Below, piece after piece: positions 30,611 through 36,139 of a stretch of DNA of 36,139 nt (positions are counted from its first letter, which is position 1; each line of letters starts with the position of its first letter). The notes beneath the pieces are model-generated. The model ran no database searches, was not told the origin of the DNA, and worked only from the letters and a program-made list of their open reading frames with translations. The stretch spans positions 261-36,399 of the forward strand of contig DAHVAM010000005.1 in assembly GCA_027314605.1 (NCBI GenBank), in the 5' to 3' direction. The DNA comes from Microcaldota archaeon. Lineage in GTDB: Archaea; Micrarchaeota; Micrarchaeia; Micrarchaeales; CABMGC01. The position numbers and the translations under genes were made by a program.

Positions 30611-30892
30611 ATGGGAGATAGGTACAACAAGAAGAAAGCTTTTGAAAGAATAAAGCAAATGGCGAAGAAGCGAGATAGGAAGCATGGCAGGCTTAGCCAG
30701 AAGGAGATAGTTAAGGAAGTTATGGCGGTTAGACATGGAAAGGCATCCAAGTTGGCTACAGCATTGGAGAACCTAATCAAGATAGATAATGAACAAGTCA
30801 CTAGTGCTACATGGGGGAAGCACGGCAGAAGATGGGATAAGGCAAAGGAGGAGGCAGTTAAGGCACTTCGAGCATATAAGGGAACTCATTGA
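30611..30892 (+). CDS. Small basic protein of the element
   Basis: I do not recognise this 93-residue protein. It is rich in Lys and Arg (YNKKKAFERIKQMAKKRDRKHGR) and mostly helical, with a possible HTH-like stretch LSQKEIVKEVMAVRHGKASKLATALENL. These traits suit a DNA-binding accessory factor such as an excisionase or copy-control regulator. Its TATA box lies inside a palindrome. The last seven bases overlap the convergent integrase pseudogene's stop. Confidence 0.6.
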   Translation: MGDRYNKKKAFERIKQMAKKRDRKHGRLSQKEIVKEVMAVRHGKASKLATALENLIKIDNEQVTSATWGKHGRRWDKAKEEAVKALRAYKGTH

Positions 30893-31675
30893 AGAGATTT
30901 CTTAATCCGTTCTGCTTGTTCTATTGAGAAGGTCTTGTCTATCTCCTTGTAAAGCTCCTGCTTGGCAGTGCTCATGTAGGTCAGCGTTACCGCTGTTGCC
31001 CTGTGGCGCGCAAACTTGGCTGTAAGGAGGATATTGCCGTTTGTCTGCCTAGAGAAGCTGGTTATGGCATAGTGGCGCAGGCTATGCGTTGTAAGCCTAT
31101 CCAGGCTTCTAGGAGTCCTGTCGTAGTTGGTTTCATCGCTACTGTGCCATAGACCTTGTCCAGCCCTGCTCGCTGGACGTAGAACCTGAACCTGTTTCTA
31201 ACGTAGTTCTTGCTTAGGTATTGCTCATTCCTTTCGCTGTAATAGCCCTCTTCTTTGAAGAAGAGATAGCCCACAGATGACTCGATTTGCTTGTTGTTTG
31301 GCTTGATATATTCAAGCGTTTGCCTGAATAGAGGTATAGGTATTATGAGTATGTCTAATGTGTTTGACTTCTCGCTCTTTATAGTAAGTTCTCTTGTTTG
31401 AAAATCTATATCTTTTATGTTAAGTTTTACCGCTTCTCCTACTCTTAGACCAAGCTGCGCTTGATAGGAAAAGAGCAGTCGAAGTTTTGGGTTGTCTATT
31501 ACCCTAAAGAACGTCTGCACCTCCTGTTCGGTAAAGCCTTTGTTGAGGCTACCGTATTTAGGAGTTGATTCTTTGCGAACTTCTTTAGGAATTGTTTATG
31601 GACAATCTTCTTTATCAGTTTAATCTGATGATGAGTAAGCGTTGGTAGAACCAAATAAAGGCTGTTGATAAGCCT
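30886..31675 (-). pseudogene. Tyrosine recombinase (integrase) broken by frameshifts
   Basis: Three reading frames must be joined to rebuild one integrase. From 31675 downward one frame gives LINSLYLVLPTLTHHQIKL and KKIVHKQFLKKFAKNQ; near 31565 the frame changes to KYGSLNKGFTEQEVQTFFRV ... QAQLGLRVGEAVKLNIKDID (first catalytic Arg); near 31146 it changes again to SLDRLTTHSLRHYAITSF and ARHRATAVTLTYMSTAKQEL, which hold the HxxR box, the next His and the nucleophile Tyr, ending at the TGA at 30886. All catalytic positions survive, so decay is recent or the shifts are assembly errors. The gene lies right beside the tRNA-Glu att site. Confidence 0.82.
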
Positions 31676-31732
31676 TTAGTATTCGGTTTGCTTTTCGGAT
31701 TTGAACCCACGACTATCGTCGTGAATTTTGAG

Positions 31733-31807
31733 TGCTCCCGCCGGGATTTGAACCCGGGTTGCGGGGTTGAAAGCCCCACGTCCTTGGCCGAGCTAGACGA
31801 CAGGAGC
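31733..31807 (-). tRNA. tRNA-Glu (anticodon TTC)
   Basis: A complete cloverleaf on the minus strand: acceptor GCTCCTG/CGGGAGC, D-arm with GTCTAGCTCGGCC, anticodon stem TGGGG/CCCCG around loop CTTTCAA (anticodon TTC), and T-arm CCCGGGTTCAAATCCCGG; discriminator A, no CCA. The 3' 45 bases are shared with the att copy at 29114-29158, so the integrated element restored the gene's 3' part. A TATA element at 31833-31843 lies about 30 bases upstream of the tRNA 5' end. Confidence 0.96.
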
Positions 31808-31832
31808 AGCGCTATAGATACGCTGGTTGTGG

Positions 31833-31843
31833 TATAAATATAT
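31833..31843. promoter_or_regulatory. TATA element shared by tRNA-Glu and tmk
   Basis: TATAAATATAT is near-symmetric and is the only TATA-like sequence in the 67-base spacer. It lies about 30 bases from the tRNA 5' end on one side and about 37 bases from the tmk TTG on the other, so it can set start sites for both genes. Confidence 0.55.
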
Positions 31844-31874
31844 GTTTACTTATTAATTGTTGTAGGGTGCGTGG

Positions 31875-32492
31875 TTGAAGGGAGTGCTTATCTGCCTTGA
31901 GGGGATCGACGGCGCGGGAAAGAACACCCAGGCCGAGATGCTCGCCAAAAGGCTTGGCAGTGACATGACTATTCGCAAGTACAGTTATCCGGATTACAAG
32001 TCAAGGTACGGGAAGATCATAAGGGAGTATCTTGACAAGAAGATCGAGATGGAGATGGACGAGTTCTTCTTCCTGCAGGTGCTTGACAAGCAGAAAGACA
32101 GGCCTTCCATAGAGAAGCAGTTGATGGAAGGAGAGGTATTGATAATGGACAGGTACGTATACTCGCATATCGCCTATGAAAGCGCGGGTGGTTTTGATTA
32201 CGAGGCTGCGAAGGAAATCGTGGAGTTCTCAAAGATGCCTAACCCCGACATAGTGATCTATCTTGATGTCGCGGCAGATGTTTCGATGGAAAGGAAGCAT
32301 AAGCAGCACTCCGGGAAACTTGACAGGCTTGAGGCTATGTCGTCATATCTTAACAAAGTAAGGGAGGTTTATGATAGACTTTACCATGAGAGATACGGCA
32401 CTGGGAATTGGATAAAGATAGACGCCTCCAAAAATCCTGCAGAAATACACGAAGAGATATATATGGAGGTCTGCAAGTTATTGGGAGTATAA
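31875..32492 (+). CDS. tmk: Thymidylate kinase
   Basis: Tmk phosphorylates dTMP to dTDP. The 205-residue protein has the P-loop GIDGAGKN at 10-17 (Asn replacing the more common Ser/Thr after Lys), the DR(Y/H) motif in IMDRYVYSHIAY, and a short lid region near KHKQHSGKLDRLE. The start is TTG 31875, following GGTGCGTGG; the GTG inside the third codon position nearby is out of frame. It begins a dTMP-related gene cluster with dCMP deaminase, the dCTP deaminase-like enzyme and ThyX. Confidence 0.92.
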   Translation: MKGVLICLEGIDGAGKNTQAEMLAKRLGSDMTIRKYSYPDYKSRYGKIIREYLDKKIEMEMDEFFFLQVLDKQKDRPSIEKQLMEGEVLIMDRYVYSHIAYESAGGFDYEAAKEIVEFSKMPNPDIVIYLDVAADVSMERKHKQHSGKLDRLEAMSSYLNKVREVYDRLYHERYGTGNWIKIDASKNPAEIHEEIYMEVCKLLGV

Positions 32493-32505
32493 AAGAGGAG
32501 ATTTT

Positions 32506-32985
32506 GTGGTTGACAATAGACCGACCATGGACGAAGTGGCAATAGAGATGACGAGATCGATAGCCAAAAGAAGCTCGTGCTCAAAGAGGCAGGTCGGCGC
32601 AGTCATAACAAAGGGCGGCAGGATAATAAGCAGCGGCTATGCCGGCGCGCCTCCCGGAATGCCGCACTGCATCGATGATGGAGTCGGATGCCTCTTGGAT
32701 GCTAATGGAAAATGCATCCGCACCATACATGCGGAGCAAAATGCCATTGCTGTTGCGGCGAAGAATGGAATCTCACTTGAAGGAGGGGTTTTGTTTTGCA
32801 CGGTGCAGCCCTGTTATTCATGCGCCAAGCTCATAATTGCCGGAGGGATAAAGAAAGTCATATACACAGACGAGCCGAACCACAAGAGGGACCCTAGCCC
32901 GATAGATCTGTTCCAGAATGCAGGAATAGAGGTTGTGCATTGGGCCAATGCGAGTTACAAGCCTTTGCCGGATAAAGGCAACTAG
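32506..32985 (+). CDS. dCMP deaminase
   Basis: This zinc enzyme deaminates dCMP to dUMP, the substrate of thymidylate synthase. The 159 residues hold the zinc site H75-A-E77 in HAEQN and C103/C106 in TVQPCYSCAK, plus the AGAPPGMPHC insert with a second metal-binding Cys/His region typical of ComEB/deoxycytidylate deaminases. GTG 32506 is preceded by GAGGAG. It follows tmk by 13 bases and its stop overlaps the convergent dCTP deaminase-like gene by four bases. Confidence 0.93.
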   Translation: MVDNRPTMDEVAIEMTRSIAKRSSCSKRQVGAVITKGGRIISSGYAGAPPGMPHCIDDGVGCLLDANGKCIRTIHAEQNAIAVAAKNGISLEGGVLFCTVQPCYSCAKLIIAGGIKKVIYTDEPNHKRDPSPIDLFQNAGIEVVHWANASYKPLPDKGN

Positions 32986-33557
32986 ACCTGTTTCTCCATT
33001 CCTCCCGTAGAGACCCTGCCCCCTTTCCATTGTCCTTCATAGGCTCGCTGGATGTCTCCAATGACCTGCAGGAAGACTATGTTTGCAAACCTTGCGCCAA
33101 GCTCTAGCCTGAACGGCCTGTTCCCCAGGTTTGAGAGTGCGAATGTCAATTCCCCGGTGTATCCTGGATCGGTCTTTGTCGCCATGAGATATATCCCGCA
33201 CCTCTGCAGTGTGCTGCGCGGATATACGTGAAGGGAGAGGTACATCGGCTCCGAGCCCTCTTCTATCTGTATCTTTTCTGCAGGCACGTTGAACTTCTCG
33301 ATCGTTTTCACAAGGACATAGTCCCCCGGCTTCATTGTTATCTCCTTGTCGCCTTTTTCTATGTCCGCTATCTTCTCGGTGTCGGAGCTTTTCCTGTCTG
33401 TCACGCCCAGGAAGCCCTCGCCTATTATCCTGTATATCTTGCCTGCCCTGATGTCTATGCCTACCCCCTCGGGATTCTGAACCTCCCTCTGGTCAAGGTT
33501 CTCCACAAGGTTGTACCTCTTGTTCAGCTCCAGTACCTTGAGCGTCGAGATTATCAT
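32982..33557 (-). CDS. dcd: dCTP deaminase / dUTPase family enzyme
   Basis: The 191-residue protein belongs to the trimeric dUTPase superfamily. Motifs include GVGIDIRAGKIYRI (motif 1), YPRSTLQRCGIYLMATKTDPGYTGELTFALSN (motifs 2-3, with the glutamate used by dCTP deaminases in GELT), and PFRLELGARFANIVFLQV. It could be a dCTP deaminase, a bifunctional deaminase-dUTPase or a dUTPase; the PRSTLQR sequence favours the Dcd side. Either way it feeds dUMP to ThyX. Its start overlaps the thyX stop by four bases, so both are coupled. Confidence 0.85.
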   Translation of the reverse strand: MIISTLKVLELNKRYNLVENLDQREVQNPEGVGIDIRAGKIYRIIGEGFLGVTDRKSSDTEKIADIEKGDKEITMKPGDYVLVKTIEKFNVPAEKIQIEEGSEPMYLSLHVYPRSTLQRCGIYLMATKTDPGYTGELTFALSNLGNRPFRLELGARFANIVFLQVIGDIQRAYEGQWKGGRVSTGGMEKQV

Positions 33558-35179
33558 TTGCTCATCTCCGCGTTTTGGTTGCCGCGCTTGTCCAGCTCTG
33601 CCAGTTTCTGGTCTATCCTCTTCTCGCTCTCAATTCTGGGAAGAGCATACTCGTTCATGTCAACCATCATGTACTCTACAAGTGCAGGATGCTTCTCCGC
33701 TATCAGGTTCCTCATCTGCTGCGCGATTTTCCTGTAGTCTGGATGTCCCTGCTTTATAGACCTTAGTTCTGTGAGATGGTGTGCCTCCCTGAGGTTCATC
33801 TTCATGTACCATCTCATCCTGAAGCCGCGTGGCACCACGTACTGCGCCTCGGAAGGGAAGTCCTTGGATATCTCGCCGTATGCCTGCTTTGCCTTCTTCA
33901 TCACTTCGTTGTAATCGCTTTCCAGCCCTATTTCGGCAAGCTCCGGAGGCGTGTCGAAGCCCAGGTTTGCCGTGAGCTGCTGTCTTTCCTGGCTGAGCTG
34001 CCTGTGCCTGTGGAGATCCCTGTATATCGCGTAGTTCGCGCACAGCTCGAATGTGTAGTAGATGTTTTCCAGCGCCCTGCCTGGCTTGTCCCTCCTGTTC
34101 CTCCTCTTCGAGAGGTAGTCCTTGACCAGCTTCTTCTTTCCCTCAAGGGCCATGTTCGCGACCTTTGATGAAATCTCCAGAGCTGTCATGTTTGAGTACG
34201 GGAAGAGCATCATCGTGAGTACCTTTGCCTCGCCGTCCTTGTCATAGTCTATGAGTCGTATGTACGGAGTCTCTTCGGCCACCTCCTTGTGGAACTGCCC
34301 AGAATACTGCCCCATCGTTTCCTTTGTTCCGGTTATGTATTCAGAGGCCTGAGACCTCTTCACGAACGCAGGTATGACCTTTGCGAGCTCCTCGTGCATC
34401 TCCTTTGCGAGCTGCCTGCCTTCCTCCAGATTGCTCGAGTAGATTTTTGTAAGCAGATATTCAAAGGCCCTGCCGTTTCCGTAGAGCCCTACGTTTGTCA
34501 GCCTGCCGCCTGGGAGCAGGTTCTTCAGTATGTCGCATGCCTTTGCCCTTGTGGCGCTCTCATATGCCCTGTCTGTCGCCTCAGGGTCTTTTGGCGTGAC
34601 CTTCTTGACATGCTCCTGCACTATGGGCAGCCATTTCGCATAAGAGGAGAATATCAGGTCCATTGTCTCTTCATAGAGCCTGGCGTGCTTCGATGCCATT
34701 ATCTTTGGGTCCCTGTACCAGAGATATCTGCCGTTGACCTGTTTGTCGAACAGTATGTATCGTGCGGATTTTTCAAGCGGAGAGATGCCGATTCTGGAGT
34801 CTGTGAGCAGGTCCCCGGCAATGCTTGAGATGTTCTCGCATGCTATGTGGACCCCGGCAAGCTCCGCTACAGAATCGTCGCCGTACCCTACGAGTATCCT
34901 CTGGTAGAAGTCCTCGGCGCGGTTTATTGCGAGTATCTGGTCTTCGTGATTTGTGGCATTGCCCATCGCAGCGGCCACATCCTTGTTCGGGATGAATTCG
35001 TCGAGCAGGAGCCTTCTTGCGCCCTTGTCGGATCTGCTGTATCTGGAGAAAAGCGTCCCTTTGATTACTTCGGGGAGGTTGGTAAGGACAAAGACGTTCC
35101 TCTCTACGCTTGAGAAATAGGGCTTGATTGTCTCTTTTTCCCTGTCAGTAAGATTCTCCTTGAAGTACTCCTCCTCCAC
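33554..35179 (-). CDS. thyX: FAD-dependent thymidylate synthase ThyX, tandem-domain form
   Basis: ThyX methylates dUMP to dTMP using methylene-tetrahydropterin and FAD. At 541 residues this is about twice the usual ThyX. The C-terminal half carries the functional signature DLHRHRQLSQERQQLTAN (RHRxxSxxExxxxx type) near residues 393-410 and YVVPRGFRMRWYMKMNLREAHHL. The N-terminal half has related but degenerate blocks (YGDDSVAELAGVHIACEN, EKSARYILFDK, LLPGGRLTNVGLYGNGRAFEYLL), consistent with an inactive duplicate that may shape the dimer. GTG 35179 is preceded by GGTG, and a TATA box lies at about 35210-35222 on the minus strand. Confidence 0.88.
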   Translation of the reverse strand: MEEEYFKENLTDREKETIKPYFSSVERNVFVLTNLPEVIKGTLFSRYSRSDKGARRLLLDEFIPNKDVAAAMGNATNHEDQILAINRAEDFYQRILVGYGDDSVAELAGVHIACENISSIAGDLLTDSRIGISPLEKSARYILFDKQVNGRYLWYRDPKIMASKHARLYEETMDLIFSSYAKWLPIVQEHVKKVTPKDPEATDRAYESATRAKACDILKNLLPGGRLTNVGLYGNGRAFEYLLTKIYSSNLEEGRQLAKEMHEELAKVIPAFVKRSQASEYITGTKETMGQYSGQFHKEVAEETPYIRLIDYDKDGEAKVLTMMLFPYSNMTALEISSKVANMALEGKKKLVKDYLSKRRNRRDKPGRALENIYYTFELCANYAIYRDLHRHRQLSQERQQLTANLGFDTPPELAEIGLESDYNEVMKKAKQAYGEISKDFPSEAQYVVPRGFRMRWYMKMNLREAHHLTELRSIKQGHPDYRKIAQQMRNLIAEKHPALVEYMMVDMNEYALPRIESEKRIDQKLAELDKRGNQNAEMSK

Positions 35180-35256
35180 AGTAACACCACACCATAACGG
35201 TTTGGCGTTAAGTGATATAAAGCTAACTGCAGATCTAGGACACTATGTTACTATCT

Positions 35257-35541
35257 TTATCTCGAGAGGTCGTTGATTTCCTCTCTTGATGCGGACTCTT
35301 CCTTCGTTCCGGAGGGAGTTGAAACAAGCACTACGTCTCCAATGTTTTTCACGCTCTTGTAGAGTATGCTCTTCCTCTTGAGAAGCCCTGACGCATCTCC
35401 TCCCTTCACGCTCTTCCATGGAGTCATCAGCAATCTGCTTATCTCTCCCTTCTCGAGGTCGATTACTACGTCCTGCACGTCGCCAAGGTACTGCCCTGAA
35501 TCGCTATATACATCCATCCTGTATATTTCGGATATCTTCAT
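35257..35541 (-). CDS. PRC-barrel domain protein
   Basis: The 94-residue protein has one PRC-barrel (RMDVYSDSGQYLGDVQDVVIDLEKGEISRLLM) and a polar tail (GTKEESASREEINDLSR). It resembles the PRC-barrel protein at 18981-19220 in layout, including a ...KSVKNIGDVVLV strand. ATG 35541 is preceded by GGTGA, a strong ribosome-binding site, and TTTAAAATAC lies upstream; the track's extra 81 codons to 35784 run through the divergent promoter and are not real. Binding partner unknown. Confidence 0.8.
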   Translation of the reverse strand: MKISEIYRMDVYSDSGQYLGDVQDVVIDLEKGEISRLLMTPWKSVKGGDASGLLKRKSILYKSVKNIGDVVLVSTPSGTKEESASREEINDLSR

Positions 35542-35700
35542 TTTTTCACCAGTTCGCCGGAAGTATATGGCACCGAGTATTTTAAAAAGTTTTCCGTCGA
35601 AGCGTGTTTTGTGGACAATCGGAACTTCCAGTAAAAACCTAAAGTAGACCGATTCCTTTATTAAGTTTTGACTCCGGATAATATGCGGGAGGGGAATGAG

Positions 35701-35877
35701 ATGGAGGAAATTGGGAGAAGGAGGTACATAACGTGTGCCTACTGCGAGTCGAAGTTCGAGGAAACGGAGAGCTGGCTGGAGCATATACCGTGCCCTGAGG
35801 CGGGAAAGGCGGAAGGCGAGGGCCAGAGGGACATCTTCTCGGTGCAGGCCGCTGTTCCAAAATCGACGCGCAGGTAG
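35701..35877 (+). CDS. Small single zinc-finger protein
   Basis: The 58-residue protein contains CAYCESKFEETESWLEHIPC, a C-x2-C...H-x3-C finger resembling a C2H2-type module, and a short polar tail. GGGAGGGG lies seven bases before ATG 35701; ATG 35683 upstream is in frame but lacks a binding site. TTTATTAAG about 25 bases further upstream may be the TATA box. It diverges from the PRC-barrel gene. A nucleic-acid-binding role is possible; no specific family recognised. Confidence 0.6.
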   Translation: MEEIGRRRYITCAYCESKFEETESWLEHIPCPEAGKAEGEGQRDIFSVQAAVPKSTRR

Positions 35878-35909
35878 AGATGCAGGCTGGCGACAGCGGC
35901 ATCAACAGT

Positions 35910-36139
35910 TTATTTTTCTTTTTCTATTCCAATCATATAATTCAAAAGGGACATTCTTACCGCAATGCCTCCGTGCGCCTGCTCAAAGTAAGCGGAGTTC
36001 GGAAGCTTGTCAAGTTCTGTCGGAATCTCTTCTATCCGGGGAAGGGGGTGCATGAGAATAAAGCCGTGGCGCGCGCGTTCTGCCTGATCCATCAATTGCC
36101 TACCCATACGGTAGTTGGAATACATTCCTTTCATGGATT
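35910..36139 (-). CDS. pyrB: Aspartate carbamoyltransferase, C-terminal part, cut by window edge
   Basis: The frame is open to the right edge and shows the C-terminal end of the catalytic subunit of aspartate carbamoyltransferase, the enzyme that commits carbamoyl phosphate to pyrimidine synthesis. The diagnostic segment is ILMHPLPRIEEIPTELDKLPNSAYFEQAHGGIAVRMSLL, where the HPLPR loop contacts carbamoyl phosphate and aspartate. The usual FYGV before the last helix is HGGI here. The track's ATG 36134 is an internal methionine. It lies near other pyrimidine nucleotide genes. Confidence 0.9.
   Translation of the reverse strand, partial: SMKGMYSNYRMGRQLMDQAERARHGFILMHPLPRIEEIPTELDKLPNSAYFEQAHGGIAVRMSLLNYMIGIEKEK

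Larger units (their letters stand above)
29113..31777. mobile_element. Small integrative element in tRNA-Glu
   Basis: A 46-base direct repeat of the tRNA-Glu 3' part bounds this segment: the copy at 31732-31777 completes the intact tRNA, the copy at 29113-29158 is the displaced original end. One element unit is about 2.6 kb. Contents on the element: a membrane CxxCxGxG protein reading into the left att copy, a roughly 400-base non-coding block with nested inverted repeats, vapBC, a 93-residue basic protein, and a frameshifted tyrosine integrase next to the tRNA. No replication initiator or capsid gene is visible, so it is probably a satellite or a remnant of a plasmid. Confidence 0.88.

Noticed and set aside
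35541-35784. N-terminal extension of the PRC-barrel ORF
   Set aside because: A strong GGTGA site precedes ATG 35541, and the extension crosses the divergent promoter and the zinc-finger gene.
1-36139. CRISPR array
   Set aside because: I found no regularly spaced direct repeats and no cas-like gene.

Overview
The window reads as chromosome from a small-genome archaeon. Evidence: an RNA polymerase operon with a split B subunit (rpoH, B'', B', A'), an exosome/SBDS/proteasome superoperon, an archaeal histone, Orc1/Cdc6, archaeal-type TrpRS and triosephosphate isomerase, TATA boxes about 25 bases ahead of starts, several apparently leaderless mRNAs and tRNAs without encoded CCA. A class III signal peptide of the form QSAMEYLMTYGW, a GrpE-DnaK-DnaJ set, very tight packing and many short conserved unknowns suggest a DPANN lineage, most like Micrarchaeota/ARMAN; that placement is inference from gene content, not a computed phylogeny.

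Layout. 1-4639 (minus): rpoA1 (cut by the window edge), rpoB1, rpoB2, rpoH. 4640-5018: divergent spacer with an unexplained structured-looking stretch. 5019-6849: trpS and, convergent, a KaiC-like ATPase. 7001-10501: heat-shock operon (winged-helix regulator, grpE, dnaK, short dnaJ). 10523-15860: an HELVH putative metalloprotein, glyA, a RimK-type ATP-grasp ligase, a presenilin-like A22 protease, a GNAT, small unknowns. 15864-17724 (minus): hisS, an unknown gene, tRNA-Gly(CCC). 17774-20832: thioredoxin, diverging from a histone operon with a C/D-box-like leader, a zinc-ribbon protein, a PRC-barrel protein and a pilin-signal LamG-like surface protein, then tpiA. 20821-25750 (minus): psmA, SBDS, rrp4, rrp41, rrp42, rpl37ae, two tiny unlisted genes, an unknown gene and rpoP. 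25946-28901: Mrp-like ATPase, orc1/cdc6, dienelactone hydrolase.

29113-31777 is a very small (about 2.6 kb) element integrated in tRNA-Glu(TTC), bounded by a 46-bp direct repeat of the tRNA 3' part. It carries a membrane CxxCxGxG protein, a non-coding block with nested inverted repeats, vapBC under a palindromic operator, a small basic protein with its own palindromic promoter, and a tyrosine integrase broken by several frameshifts.

31875-35179 is a dTMP-supply cluster: thymidylate kinase, dCMP deaminase, a dCTP deaminase/dUTPase-family enzyme and a tandem-domain ThyX. The window closes with a PRC-barrel gene, a small zinc-finger gene and the C-terminal end of pyrB.

The points most worth following are the tRNA-Glu element and its att-spanning reading frame, the C/D-box-like RNA in the histone leader, the presenilin gene whose first helix lies upstream of any standard start codon, the DnaJ without its C-terminal domains, and the two tiny genes in the exosome operon.
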